A DNA stretch of 64,000 nt from Streptomyces sp. B21-105 (GTDB lineage Bacteria; Actinomycetota; Actinomycetes; Streptomycetales; Streptomycetaceae): contig NZ_JARUMJ010000001.1 in NCBI RefSeq assembly GCF_036898465.1, positions 5,084,001-5,148,000 on the forward strand. Direction: 5' to 3'. Below the pieces are notes generated by a model. The model saw nothing but the letters and a program-made list of their open reading frames with translations, was not told the DNA's origin and did not search any database. A program made the position numbers and the translations under genes. Numbering within the stretch: position 1 is the stretch's first letter; the number at the start of each line of letters is the position of its first letter. Below are positions 34,575 through 42,876 of this stretch, piece by piece.

Positions 34575-35076
34575 GTACGGAGGCGAGTCCTCGCGCGGGC
34601 GTCGGCGGCAGCGCGGCCGCGGGGACTGGGGGTTCGTGACGGCGGAGTCGGCGGTGGTGCTGCCGGTGCTGGTGGTTTTCGCGATGTCGCTGGTCTGGGG
34701 GCTGCTCGTCATGGCTGCCCAGATCCAGTGCGTGGACGCGGCCAGGGCCGGCGCCCGGGCCGCGGCCCGTCAGGACCCGGCCGGCTCGGTGCTCGAGGTG
34801 GCCCGCGCCACGGCGCCGCGCGGGGCGCGGGTGACGATCGGCAGGGAGGGCGACCAGGTTCGCGTGGTGGTCGTCGCGAAGCCGCCCGGGCTGCGCGGGC
34901 TGCCCTTCGAGGTACGGGAGGAGGCCGTGGCCGCCGCGGAGGAGGCCGTGGGAGACCCCGGGAGCCCAGAGGATCTGGGCACCCCGGGCACCCCTGGGGG
35001 CGCAGGGGGCGCAGGGGGCGCAGGGGGCGCGGTCGACGCCCCAGGGGTGGCCCCGGGAGCGGAGGCGGGGTCATGA
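34561..35076 (+). CDS. TadE-like minor pilin
   Basis: A 171-residue protein with a basic leader, then WGFVTAESAVVLPVLVVFAM, a TadE-type pseudopilin segment with the conserved Glu, and a following hydrophobic helix. The body (VDAARAGARAAARQDP) is typical of TadE. The C-terminal 50 residues are low-complexity; a 9-bp GGGGGCGCA repeat at about 34997-35030 codes Gly-Gly-Ala units. GTG 34561 overlaps the pilin gene end by 14 bp. It should be a minor pilin or assembly factor. Confidence 0.82.
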   Translation: MRARRYGGESSRGRRRQRGRGDWGFVTAESAVVLPVLVVFAMSLVWGLLVMAAQIQCVDAARAGARAAARQDPAGSVLEVARATAPRGARVTIGREGDQVRVVVVAKPPGLRGLPFEVREEAVAAAEEAVGDPGSPEDLGTPGTPGGAGGAGGAGGAVDAPGVAPGAEAGS

Positions 35077-35912
35077 GCCGCCTCGGCCACGTCGGAGGGG
35101 ATGGGCGGAGCTTCCGACAGGTCGGAGAGGACGGGAGGCGTCTTAGTGGCCTCGCAGCGGACGGGAGCAGCCTTCGTGACCTTGGAACAGGCGGGAGGCG
35201 CTGGGGCCTCCGTGACCTGCGGGAAGACCAGCGCGGGGGTCTTCGTCGCGCCGGAAGGGGGTGGACTCGTCTCCGGCGCCTCGCGGCAGGCAGCCGCGGC
35301 GGGGGAGATCGCGGTTCCGCCACCGTCTGGAGCGTCGGTGCGATCACCGTGCTGTGCGTGGTGTTCGGCGCGGTACTCGCACTCGGGCAGGCCGTGACGT
35401 CCCGGCATCGGGCCGCGGGCGGCGCCGACCTCGCGGCGCTCGCGGCTGCCGACCACTGGTCGGACGGCGCCGAACGGGCTTGCACCCGGGCGGACCGGGT
35501 GGCCCGGGCGCAACGCGCGCGGCTGGTGCGGTGCTCCGTGGTCGGTCAGATCGCGGACGTCACGGCGGCCTCGGGAAGCGGAGCCTTCGCGGCCCAGGTC
35601 AGGGCGCGGGCGGGACCACCGGAGGCGGCGGCACTCCCGGTGCCTTTGCCACCGCAGGCACCCCCACCAGCGCAGGCGCCCCCGTCTCCTCCTGCGGACG
35701 CACTTCCGTCTTCGCCCGCGGAGGAGTCTCCGTCTCCTCCTGCGGACGCACTTCCCTCCACTACTCCGCGGCCGGTCCCGCCGTCTCTTGCGCGGCCGGT
35801 ATCGCCGTCTCCTCCGCGGCCGGTCCCGCTGCCTCATGCGCGGCCGGTATCGCCGTCTCCTCCGCGGGCGCTCGGGGGTTCTCCTGTGGAGCCTCCCGCA
35901 GGAGTTCCGTGA
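35073..35912 (+). CDS. Secretion-neighbourhood TadE-like protein with Pro-rich tail
   Basis: A 279-residue protein related to the Rv3654c type (helicase/secretion neighbourhood TadE-like). The core is GSATVWSVGAITVLCVVFGA then HRAAGGADLAALAAADHW at about residues 85-135. The first 85 residues are repetitive (Gly/Asp/Arg/Leu), so the true start may be later than ATG 35073, although that ATG overlaps the previous stop. The last about 100 residues are Pro-rich repeats. The gene runs 152 bp into the convergent helicase gene. Rv3654c-like genes standing beside a DUF1998 helicase is a known actinobacterial pattern. Confidence 0.78.
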   Translation: MSRLGHVGGDGRSFRQVGEDGRRLSGLAADGSSLRDLGTGGRRWGLRDLREDQRGGLRRAGRGWTRLRRLAAGSRGGGDRGSATVWSVGAITVLCVVFGAVLALGQAVTSRHRAAGGADLAALAAADHWSDGAERACTRADRVARAQRARLVRCSVVGQIADVTAASGSGAFAAQVRARAGPPEAAALPVPLPPQAPPPAQAPPSPPADALPSSPAEESPSPPADALPSTTPRPVPPSLARPVSPSPPRPVPLPHARPVSPSPPRALGGSPVEPPAGVP

Positions 35913-38331
35913 GGAGGCGGACCGCACCCCGCTTGTGCAGTGGGTCGTTGCCGTTGCCGCACTTGGGGGACTGGATGCAGGACGGGCAGCCGGCGTCGCA
36001 CTCGCAGGAGGCGATGGCCTGGCGGGTGGCGGTCAGCCAGGCGCGGGCCGTGTGGAAGGCGCGCTCCGAGAAGCCCGCGCCGCCGGGATGGCCGTCGTAG
36101 ACGAAGACCGTCGGGAGCAGCGTGTCGGGGTGGAGGGGCACCGACACGCCACCGATGTCCCAGCGGTCGCAGGTCGCGAACAGCGGCAGCATGCCGATCG
36201 ACGCGTGCTCGGCGGCGTGCAGGGCCCCGCCGAGGATCTCGGGGTTGATCCGGGCCGCGTCCAGTTGGTCGTCGGTGACGGTCCACCAGACGGCACGCGT
36301 GCGCAGGGTACGGGGAGGGAGGTCGAGCTTCGACTCGCCCAGGACCTCACCGGTGATGACGCGTCGACGAAGGAAGGAGACGACCTGGTTGGTGACTTCG
36401 ACCGACCCGTAGCACAACCGGCCCTGACCCCAGGGGATTTCGACGTCCGTCTCCAGGACGGAGATCGACGTGGTGTCGCGGGCGACCGTCGAGTACGGCG
36501 GGCTGGCCTCCTCGACCAGGGCGACGGAGTCGTCCAGGTCCAGGGAGCGCACGAGATACGTGCGGCCCTGGTGGAGGTGGACAGCGCCCGTGTGAACGGT
36601 GGTGTGGGAGGCCCCGGCGTCGACCGTGCCGAGCAGTCGGCCCGTGCCGGCCTCGACGACCTGGACCGGGCGACCGCCCTGGCCGCGGATGTCCGCCAGG
36701 TCGGCGGCCCGTTCACGGCGGGTCCAGTGCCAGGCCTTCGTCCGGCGGCGCAGCAGCTTCGCGGCCTCCAGCTGCGGCAGCAGGCCTTCCGTCTCGGGGC
36801 CGAACAGGGGCAGGTCCTCGTCGGTCAGCGGCAGCTCGGCGGCCGCCGCGCACAGATGCGGCGCGAGAACGTAGGGGTTGTCGGGGTCGAGGACCGTCGA
36901 CTCCACCGGACGGTCGAACAGCGCCTCCGGGTGGTGGACGAGGAAGGTGTCCAGGGGGTCGTCCCGGGCGATGAGCACGGCCAGCGCGCCCTGACCGGCG
37001 CGACCCGCCCGGCCGGCCTGCTGCCACAGGGACGCGCGCGTGCCCGGGTAGCCGGCGATCAGGACGGCGTCGAGTCCGGAGACGTCGATGCCGAGTTCCA
37101 GGGCGGTGGTCGCGGCGAGACCGAGGAGCTCGCCCGAATGGAGGGCCTGCTCCAGGGCGCGTCGCTCCTCGGGCAGGTAGCCACCGCGGTAGGCGGCGAC
37201 ACGCCGGGCGAGCGAGCGGTCGACCTCGGCCAGACGTTCCTGGGCGATCACGGAGATCAGCTCGGCGCCGCGCCGGGAGCGGACGAAGGCGACGGTGCGC
37301 ACGCCCTGGACGGCGAGGTCGGTCAGCAGGTCGGCCGTCTCGGCGGTGGCCGTACGCCGGACGGGTGCACCTTTCTCGCCCACCATCTCGGTGAGCGGCG
37401 GCTCCCAGAGGGCGAACACCAGTTCACCCCGGGGTGAGGCGTCGTCGACCACCTCGACCACGGGGAGGCCCGTGAGGCGGCCGGCGGCGACGCCCGGGTC
37501 GGCCGCTGTCGCGGAGGCCAGCAGGAAGACCGGGGAGGCGCCGTAGCGGGCGCACAGGCGGCGCAGACGCCGCAGCACGTGGGCGACGTGGGAGCCGAAC
37601 ACGCCGCGATAGGTGTGGCACTCGTCGATGACGACGTACTTCAGGGACTTCAGGAAGGAGGACCAGCGGGGGTGGGACGGGAGTATGCCCCGGTGCAGCA
37701 TGTCCGGGTTGGTGAGGACGTAGTTGGCGTACTGGCGGATCCACTCCCGTTCCTCGAACGGCGTGTCGCCGTCGTACACGGCCGGCCGTACGGCGTTGCC
37801 GAGCGGTTGTGAGAGTTCCTTCACCGAGCGGCACTGATCGGCCGCCAGCGCCTTCGTGGGCGCCAGGTACAGGGTGGTGGCACCGCGGCCGTTGGGGGCC
37901 TCCGAGCCCTCCAGGAGGGCCGAGAGGACCGGTACGAGGTACGCCAGCGACTTGCCGGACGCGGTGCCCGTGGCGACGACCACGCAGTCGCCGTCGAGGG
38001 CGTGCTCGGCGGCCAGGGCCTGATGGGCCCAGGGGTGCTCGATGCCGCAGGCCTGCACGGCCGCGACGACTTCGGAACGAATCCGGTCGGGCCAGACGGC
38101 ATGGCGGCCCGCACGCGGGGGCAAGTGCTCCGTATGAGTGATGCGCGACGCCCGGCTCGGTCCCGGGGCGAGCCGGTCGAGGACCGCGCCCGGAGACAGG
38201 CGGGGCGCGGTCTCGGGCGAGGATCGATCGGATCGGAGATTCTTGGCCATCGGCACCGAGTGTGTCACTGGCGTGACGGACAATGGAGCCAAGGCGTCGT
38301 GCACGCCTGCCGGTAAGTGATTGAATGCCAT
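35761..38331 (-). CDS. DEAD/DEAH-box helicase with DUF1998 domain (MrfA/YprA-like)
   Basis: An 856-residue superfamily 2 DNA helicase. Walker A is VVVATGTASGKSLAYL, the DEAH-type box is VVIDECHTYRG, motif III is LLASAT, and motif VI is QQAGRAGRAGQ. The C-terminal DUF1998 part holds a four-cysteine zinc cluster (CECDAGCPSCIQSPKCGNG), as in MrfA, a mitomycin-repair helicase. ATG 38331 (MAFNHLPAG) or ATG 38250 (MAKNLRSDRSS) can start it; the second leaves more room for the bldG promoter. The tail after residue about 820 is the octapeptide repeat read from the tandem array. It is divergent from bldG. Confidence 0.9.
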   Translation of the reverse strand: MAFNHLPAGVHDALAPLSVTPVTHSVPMAKNLRSDRSSPETAPRLSPGAVLDRLAPGPSRASRITHTEHLPPRAGRHAVWPDRIRSEVVAAVQACGIEHPWAHQALAAEHALDGDCVVVATGTASGKSLAYLVPVLSALLEGSEAPNGRGATTLYLAPTKALAADQCRSVKELSQPLGNAVRPAVYDGDTPFEEREWIRQYANYVLTNPDMLHRGILPSHPRWSSFLKSLKYVVIDECHTYRGVFGSHVAHVLRRLRRLCARYGASPVFLLASATAADPGVAAGRLTGLPVVEVVDDASPRGELVFALWEPPLTEMVGEKGAPVRRTATAETADLLTDLAVQGVRTVAFVRSRRGAELISVIAQERLAEVDRSLARRVAAYRGGYLPEERRALEQALHSGELLGLAATTALELGIDVSGLDAVLIAGYPGTRASLWQQAGRAGRAGQGALAVLIARDDPLDTFLVHHPEALFDRPVESTVLDPDNPYVLAPHLCAAAAELPLTDEDLPLFGPETEGLLPQLEAAKLLRRRTKAWHWTRRERAADLADIRGQGGRPVQVVEAGTGRLLGTVDAGASHTTVHTGAVHLHQGRTYLVRSLDLDDSVALVEEASPPYSTVARDTTSISVLETDVEIPWGQGRLCYGSVEVTNQVVSFLRRRVITGEVLGESKLDLPPRTLRTRAVWWTVTDDQLDAARINPEILGGALHAAEHASIGMLPLFATCDRWDIGGVSVPLHPDTLLPTVFVYDGHPGGAGFSERAFHTARAWLTATRQAIASCECDAGCPSCIQSPKCGNGNDPLHKRGAVRLLTELLREAPQENPRAPAEETAIPAAHEAAGPAAEETAIPAAQETAGPAAE
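35768..35863. repeat. Four 24-bp tandem repeats coding on both strands
   Basis: Four 24-bp units start at 35768, 35792, 35816 and 35840, each with GCGGCCGGT and ending near CTCCTCC or CTC(T/A)TGC. Plus strand gives RPVSPSPP-type octapeptides in the TadE-like protein; minus strand gives EETAIPAA-type octapeptides at the helicase C-terminus. The 24-bp length keeps both frames open. Confidence 0.85.
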
Positions 38332-38412
38332 CGCGGCTGGCGTACCGTCCCGGGGGCTCCTGTTCAGGTGTTCCGAGGGACGACCGCTCGATAGCAAGGT
38401 GCTGGAGGATCC

Positions 38413-38754
38413 GTGGACCTGTCCCTGTCGACCCGTACCGTCGGCGATCGTACGGTCGTCGAGGTCGGTGGCGAAATCGACGTATATACCGCGCCCAAGT
38501 TGCGCGAGCAGCTGGTCGAGCTGGTGAACGACGGGAATTTCCACCTCGTCGTCGACATGGAGGGCGTGGACTTCCTCGACTCCACCGGGCTCGGCGTACT
38601 GGTGGGCGGACTGAAGCGGGTGCGTGCCCACGAGGGCTCGCTCCGTCTGGTCTGCAACCAGGAGCGTATTTTGAAGATCTTCCGCATCACTGGTCTGACC
38701 AAGGTGTTCCCCATTCACACCTCGGTCGACGAAGCGGTCGCTGCCACCGACTGA
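38413..38754 (+). CDS. bldG: Anti-sigma factor antagonist BldG
   Basis: BldG is a STAS-domain anti-anti-sigma factor needed for aerial growth and antibiotic production. The 113-residue product starts with GTG ([20 protein letters not shown]) after an ideal GGAGGATCC. The phosphorylated serine lies in [11 protein letters not shown] (S57). The size and sequence agree with S. coelicolor BldG as I know it. It is followed by a GC hairpin and then by the gene for its anti-sigma partner, with which it is co-transcribed in S. coelicolor. Its promoters must overlap the 5' end of the divergent helicase gene. Confidence 0.96.
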   Translation: MDLSLSTRTVGDRTVVEVGGEIDVYTAPKLREQLVELVNDGNFHLVVDMEGVDFLDSTGLGVLVGGLKRVRAHEGSLRLVCNQERILKIFRITGLTKVFPIHTSVDEAVAATD

Positions 38755-38761
38755 CCACCCC

Positions 38762-38784
38762 TGCCGGGCCGATGCGGCCCGGCA
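38762..38784 (+). terminator. Hairpin between bldG and the anti-sigma gene
   Basis: Perfect 9-bp arms (TGCCGGGCC and complement) with a 5-base loop lie 8 bp after the bldG stop. A second GGGCC/GGCCC pairing follows at about 38810-38830. They may attenuate read-through so that BldG is made in excess over its partner. Confidence 0.6.
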
Positions 38785-38866
38785 CGGATGGTCGAACAAC
38801 ATAGGGGGTCCGGGCCTGTGCGGCCCGGCCCCCCTGACAGCACGCCCGTAGTTCCGAGGGGGACGC

Positions 38867-39295
38867 ATGGCCACCGTTGAACTCCGCTTCAGCGCGCTGC
38901 CCGAGCACGTCAGGACCGCCCGACTGGTGGCGGCGGCGGTGGCGCGCAGGGCCGGGGTGGACGAGGCCGTTCTCGACGAGGTCCGGCTCGCCGTCGGTGA
39001 GGCCTGCTCCCGCGCCGTCGGACTACACCAGACGGGCGGTATCACCGCGCCCGTGAAGGTGCTGCTGATCGAGGAGGAGAAACAGTTCTCCATCGAGGTC
39101 GGCGATGAGGCGCCCCATACGGCTCCCGGCGACCGGGCGCCCGGTTCCGGCGGGGAGGTCGAGGTCGAGGAGGACGAGATGGGCCTCGCGGTCATCAGCG
39201 GCCTCGTGGACGACGTGGAGGTCACCGCCGGAGAGCACGGTGGGCAGATCCGTATGTCCTGGCCGTCGGCTGCGGTCACGGCCACGCTGACCTGA
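38867..39295 (+). CDS. RsbW/SpoIIAB-like anti-sigma factor, BldG partner
   Basis: A 142-residue GHKL-type ATP-binding protein. The N-box region reads VRLAVGEACSRAVGLHQ, where the usual N-box asparagine (EAxxNA) is replaced by Ser-Arg, and the G1 region is DEMGLAVISGLVDDVEV. The acidic insert before it (GSGGEVEVEEDEM) fills the ATP-lid area. This gene follows bldG in Streptomyces and its product has been reported to interact with BldG (SCO3548 in S. coelicolor). The altered N-box raises doubt about kinase activity. ATG 38867 has GAGGGGGAC upstream. Confidence 0.9.
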   Translation: MATVELRFSALPEHVRTARLVAAAVARRAGVDEAVLDEVRLAVGEACSRAVGLHQTGGITAPVKVLLIEEEKQFSIEVGDEAPHTAPGDRAPGSGGEVEVEEDEMGLAVISGLVDDVEVTAGEHGGQIRMSWPSAAVTATLT

Positions 39296-39332
39296 GTCGT
39301 CCCGAGCCGCCCACAGCGTTTCGGTTTCCCAG

Positions 39333-39357
39333 GGGCCCCACTCCGGTGGGGCCCTTT
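39333..39357 (+). terminator. Intrinsic terminator after the bldG operon
   Basis: Perfect 9-bp arms (GGGCCCCAC and complement) with TCCG loop are followed by TTT, 38 bp after the stop of the anti-sigma gene. Confidence 0.85.
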
Positions 39358-39610
39358 GGCATGCGCGGACCTGGGGACTCGTGCATGCTTGCAGTGATCT
39401 CGTGAAGTGAATCATGAGAAGTCAGTCACGAGAAGTGAATCATGCAGTGGCGGAAATCGACTGGAATTCGTGAAGTAATTCACGATCAATGCCTTGAAGG
39501 CATTACTTGACGAAAAGGCGAATTTCGTTTGCCGGGCACTGTTTTGATCAGGTTCCGGTACCTACAATCCGTCCACATCTTGAGCTCAGCCCAAGCGTCA
39601 AGGAGGACGA
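39358..39610 (+). promoter_or_regulatory. hppA promoter region with direct and inverted repeats
   Basis: This AT-rich region holds GAAGTGAATCATG twice, at 39404-39416 and 39432-39444 (28 bp apart), the palindrome TCGTGAAGTAATTCACGA at 39468-39485, and AATGCCTTGAAGGCATT at 39488-39504. They lie 100-210 bp before the pyrophosphatase start and look like regulator sites around its promoter. Confidence 0.55.
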
Positions 39611-42019
39611 ATGGCGGGGCTTCCCACCTCTCATCCGTTGGATCACCCGACAACCCTCGCAGCCGCGGAGCTGACCGACGGCAACCGCCTCCTGGTGGTG
39701 GTCATCGCGGTCGTGGCGTTGGCCGCACTCGTGGTGGCGGGCGTGCTGCTGCGCCAGGTGCTCGCGGCCGGCGAGGGCACCGACAGCATGAAGAAGATCG
39801 CGGCGGCGGTCCAGGAGGGCGCCAACGCCTATCTGGCCCGACAGCTGCGCACACTCGGCGTATTCGCCGTCGTCGTCTTCTTCCTGCTCATGCTGCTGCC
39901 CGCGGACGACTGGAATCAGCGCGCCGGAAGATCGCTGTTCTTCTTGATCGGAGCGGCGTTCTCGGCGGCCACCGGTTATATCGGTATGTGGCTCGCCGTG
40001 CGCAGCAACGTGCGTGTCGCCGCCGCGGCGCGGGAAGCGACTCCGGCGGCAGGTGAACCGGAAAAGGATCTCACCGCCGTCTCGCACAAAGCAATGAAGA
40101 TCGCATTCCGTACGGGCGGCGTCGTCGGCATGTTCACGGTGGGGCTCGGCCTGCTCGGCGCGGCCTGCGTGGTGCTGGTGTACGCGGCCGACGCGCCGAA
40201 GGTGCTGGAGGGATTCGGACTCGGCGCCGCTCTCATCGCCATGTTCATGAGGGTCGGCGGCGGAATCTTCACCAAGGCCGCCGACGTCGGCGCCGACCTG
40301 GTCGGAAAAGTGGAACAGGGCATTCCGGAGGACGATCCGCGCAATGCCGCGACCATCGCCGACAACGTGGGCGACAACGTCGGCGACTGTGCGGGCATGG
40401 CGGCAGACCTCTTCGAGTCGTATGCCGTGACCCTGGTCGCCGCGCTGATCCTGGGCAAGGCGGCCTTCGGCGACGCCGGACTCGCCTTCCCGCTTCTGGT
40501 GCCCGCGATCGGCGTGCTCACGGCCATGGTCGGGATCTTCGCGGTCGCCCCGCGCCGGGCCGACCGAAGCGGCATGTCGGCGATCAACCGGGGCTTCTTC
40601 ATCTCTGCGACGATCTCGCTCGCGCTCGTCGCCGTGGCCGTCTTCCTCTACCTCCCCGGCACGTACGCCGACCTCGACGGCGTCACCGACGCGGCGATCC
40701 AGGACAAGAGCGGCGACCCGCGCGTCCTCGCACTCGTCGCGGTCGCCATCGGCATCCTTCTGGCAGCCGTCATCCAGCAGTTGACGGGCTATTTCACGGA
40801 GACCAACCGCCGACCGGTGCGCGACATCGGCAAGTCGTCCCTGACGGGCCCCGCCACCGTGGTCCTCGCCGGAATCTCCGTCGGTCTCGAATCGGCCGTC
40901 TACACCGCCTTGCTGATCGGCCTCGGCGTGTACGGGGCGTTCCTGCTCGGCGGCACGTCGATCATGCTGGCGCTGTTCGCCGTGGCGCTGGCCGGTACCG
41001 GTCTGCTCACCACGGTGGGCGTGATCGTGGCCATGGACACCTTCGGGCCGGTCTCCGACAACGCGCAGGGCATCGCCGAGATGTCCGGTGACGTCGAGGG
41101 CGCGGGCGCCCAGGTGCTCACCAACCTGGACGCCGTCGGCAACACCACCAAGGCGATCACCAAGGGAATCGCCATCGCCACCGCGGTCCTCGCGGCGTCG
41201 GCGCTCTTCGGGTCGTACCGGGACGCGATCACGACCGGCGCGCAGGACGTGGGCGAGAAGCTGTCCGGGGCGGGCGCGCCGATGACCTTGATGATGGACA
41301 TCTCGCAGCCCAACAACCTCGTCGGTCTCATCGCGGGCGCGGCGGTCGTCTTCCTCTTCTCAGGGCTGGCGATCAACGCGGTGTCGCGGTCGGCCGGCGC
41401 CGTGGTGTTCGAGGTGCGTCGGCAGTTCCGCGAGCACCCCGGGATCATGGATTACAGCGAGGAGCCGGAGTACGGCAAGGTCGTCGACATCTGCACCCGG
41501 GACGCGCTGCGCGAGCTGGCCACACCCGGACTGCTGGCAGTGCTGGCGCCCATCTTCATCGGGTTCACCCTCGGGGTCGGGGCGCTGGGCGCGTTCCTGG
41601 CGGGCGCGATCGGCTGCGGCACGCTGATGGCCGTCTTCCTCGCCAACTCCGGCGGTGCGTGGGACAACGCCAAGAAACTGGTCGAGGACGGCCACCACGG
41701 CGGCAAGGGCAGCGAGGCGCACGCGGCGACGGTGATCGGTGACACGGTCGGCGACCCGTTCAAGGACACCGCAGGTCCCGCGATCAACCCGCTGCTGAAG
41801 GTCATGAACCTCGTGGCGCTCCTCATCGCTCCCGCAGTGATCAAGTTCAGCTACGGAGACGACAAGAGCATCGGTGTGCGGATCGTGATCGCGCTTCTCT
41901 CGCTCCTCGTCATCGTGGTCGCGGTGTACGTCTCCAAACGGCGCGGCATCGCCATGGGTGACGAAGAGAACAGCGCCGGCAAAGCGTCCAAGTCGGCCGA
42001 TCCGGCGGTGGTTTCCTAG
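39611..42019 (+). CDS. hppA: K+-independent H+-translocating membrane pyrophosphatase
   Basis: An 802-residue integral membrane enzyme with about 16 helices that uses PPi hydrolysis to pump protons. The PPi-binding sequence GGGIFTKAADVGADLVGKVE and the acidic NVGDNVGDCAGMAADLFES motif are present, as is the second Asp-rich motif (GDTVGDPFKDTAGPAINPL). In DAVGNTTKAITKG a lysine follows GNTT, which marks the K+-independent class (K+-dependent enzymes have Ala). ATG 39611 has AGGAGGACGA directly upstream. It is preceded by a repeat-rich promoter and followed by a strong terminator. Confidence 0.96.
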   Translation: MAGLPTSHPLDHPTTLAAAELTDGNRLLVVVIAVVALAALVVAGVLLRQVLAAGEGTDSMKKIAAAVQEGANAYLARQLRTLGVFAVVVFFLLMLLPADDWNQRAGRSLFFLIGAAFSAATGYIGMWLAVRSNVRVAAAAREATPAAGEPEKDLTAVSHKAMKIAFRTGGVVGMFTVGLGLLGAACVVLVYAADAPKVLEGFGLGAALIAMFMRVGGGIFTKAADVGADLVGKVEQGIPEDDPRNAATIADNVGDNVGDCAGMAADLFESYAVTLVAALILGKAAFGDAGLAFPLLVPAIGVLTAMVGIFAVAPRRADRSGMSAINRGFFISATISLALVAVAVFLYLPGTYADLDGVTDAAIQDKSGDPRVLALVAVAIGILLAAVIQQLTGYFTETNRRPVRDIGKSSLTGPATVVLAGISVGLESAVYTALLIGLGVYGAFLLGGTSIMLALFAVALAGTGLLTTVGVIVAMDTFGPVSDNAQGIAEMSGDVEGAGAQVLTNLDAVGNTTKAITKGIAIATAVLAASALFGSYRDAITTGAQDVGEKLSGAGAPMTLMMDISQPNNLVGLIAGAAVVFLFSGLAINAVSRSAGAVVFEVRRQFREHPGIMDYSEEPEYGKVVDICTRDALRELATPGLLAVLAPIFIGFTLGVGALGAFLAGAIGCGTLMAVFLANSGGAWDNAKKLVEDGHHGGKGSEAHAATVIGDTVGDPFKDTAGPAINPLLKVMNLVALLIAPAVIKFSYGDDKSIGVRIVIALLSLLVIVVAVYVSKRRGIAMGDEENSAGKASKSADPAVVS

Positions 42020-42047
42020 GGCGGCTCACCGGAGGCCAGTTCAAAGG

Positions 42048-42085
42048 GCGGGCGGGCGACGCGGGTTGACGCGTCGCCCGCCCGC
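42048..42085 (+). terminator. Strong hairpin terminator after hppA
   Basis: A perfect 15-bp stem (GCGGGCGGGCGACGC and complement) with an 8-base loop lies 29 bp past the hppA stop. Confidence 0.85.
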
Positions 42086-42230
42086 TGTGTCGTCGGTGTG
42101 CCCCCGCCGTGAGCCTTCTCTCTCTTGGTGCAAATGGTTCAGCAGCTCACATAGCGGTCATTCGTTCTGGGGTTGTCGCCCGGTTGCCGTGTATGTTCCG
42201 GGGCCGAGAGCCATGGAAGGAACCAAACCG

Positions 42231-42812
42231 GTGAACAAGAAGCTCACGGCCGCACTGTCCGGCGGTGCGGTACTGGTACTGGCACTGTCCGGATGCAGCA
42301 GCGACGAAGGCAACAAGGAGCTCGACGCCTGGGCCAAGCAGGTCTGCGACGCGCTGCCCGCGCAGGACGCCAAGGTCGACGCGGCCAACGCCGCGATCAA
42401 GCAGGCCGCCACGGACAACAACGCCCCCGTGAACGTCCAGAAGACCGACTCCAAGGCCTTCCAGGACATGTCCGACGCCTACAGCGCGCTCGCGCAGGCC
42501 GTCCAGAAGGCGGGCACGCCGCCCGGCGTCGACAACGGCGAGAAGAAGCAGAAGGACGCCGTCGCGGCGCTCACGACCCTCTCGACCTCCTACGCCGGCC
42601 TGAAGAAGCAGGTCGACGCCCTGGACACCAAGGACCAGGGGAAGTTCGCCGACGGTCTGCAGGACATCGCCACCGATCTCGGCCGGCTCAGCAAGAGCGG
42701 CAACACCGCGCTGAAGAACCTCGAGCAGGGCGACGTCAAGGACGCCATGGCCAAGCAGGACAGCTGCAAGAAGGTGGCCGCCTCCGCCTCCGCCCGCGCG
42801 AAGAAGAGCTGA
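42231..42812 (+). CDS. Small secreted lipoprotein
   Basis: A 193-residue exported protein. The signal peptide VNKKLTAALSGGAVLVLALS ends in the lipobox LSGC (Cys near 22). The mature part is helical, Lys/Ala/Asp-rich, with two internal cysteines (QVCDALPAQ and QDSCKKV) that could pair. No catalytic motif is seen. GTG 42231 is taken because GGAAGGAACC stands 8-10 bases before it; the upstream ATG 42213 lies inside that site. Similar small lipoproteins occur at this position in other Streptomyces; function is unknown. Confidence 0.85.
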   Translation: MNKKLTAALSGGAVLVLALSGCSSDEGNKELDAWAKQVCDALPAQDAKVDAANAAIKQAATDNNAPVNVQKTDSKAFQDMSDAYSALAQAVQKAGTPPGVDNGEKKQKDAVAALTTLSTSYAGLKKQVDALDTKDQGKFADGLQDIATDLGRLSKSGNTALKNLEQGDVKDAMAKQDSCKKVAASASARAKKS

Positions 42813-42831
42813 GCCGGCGCGACCGGACCGG

Positions 42832-42853
42832 CTGGGGCCGGGAGCGGCCCCAG
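42832..42853 (+). terminator. Hairpin after the lipoprotein gene
   Basis: An 8-bp stem CTGGGGCC/GGCCCCAG with a 6-base loop follows the stop by 20 bp. Confidence 0.65.
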
Positions 42854-42876
42854 GGGTGACGGGGGACAATGGGGGC

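Noticed and set aside
38332..39285. Extension of the helicase frame through bldG and the anti-sigma gene
   Set aside because: Two well-supported plus-strand genes lie there; helicase homology begins after 38331.
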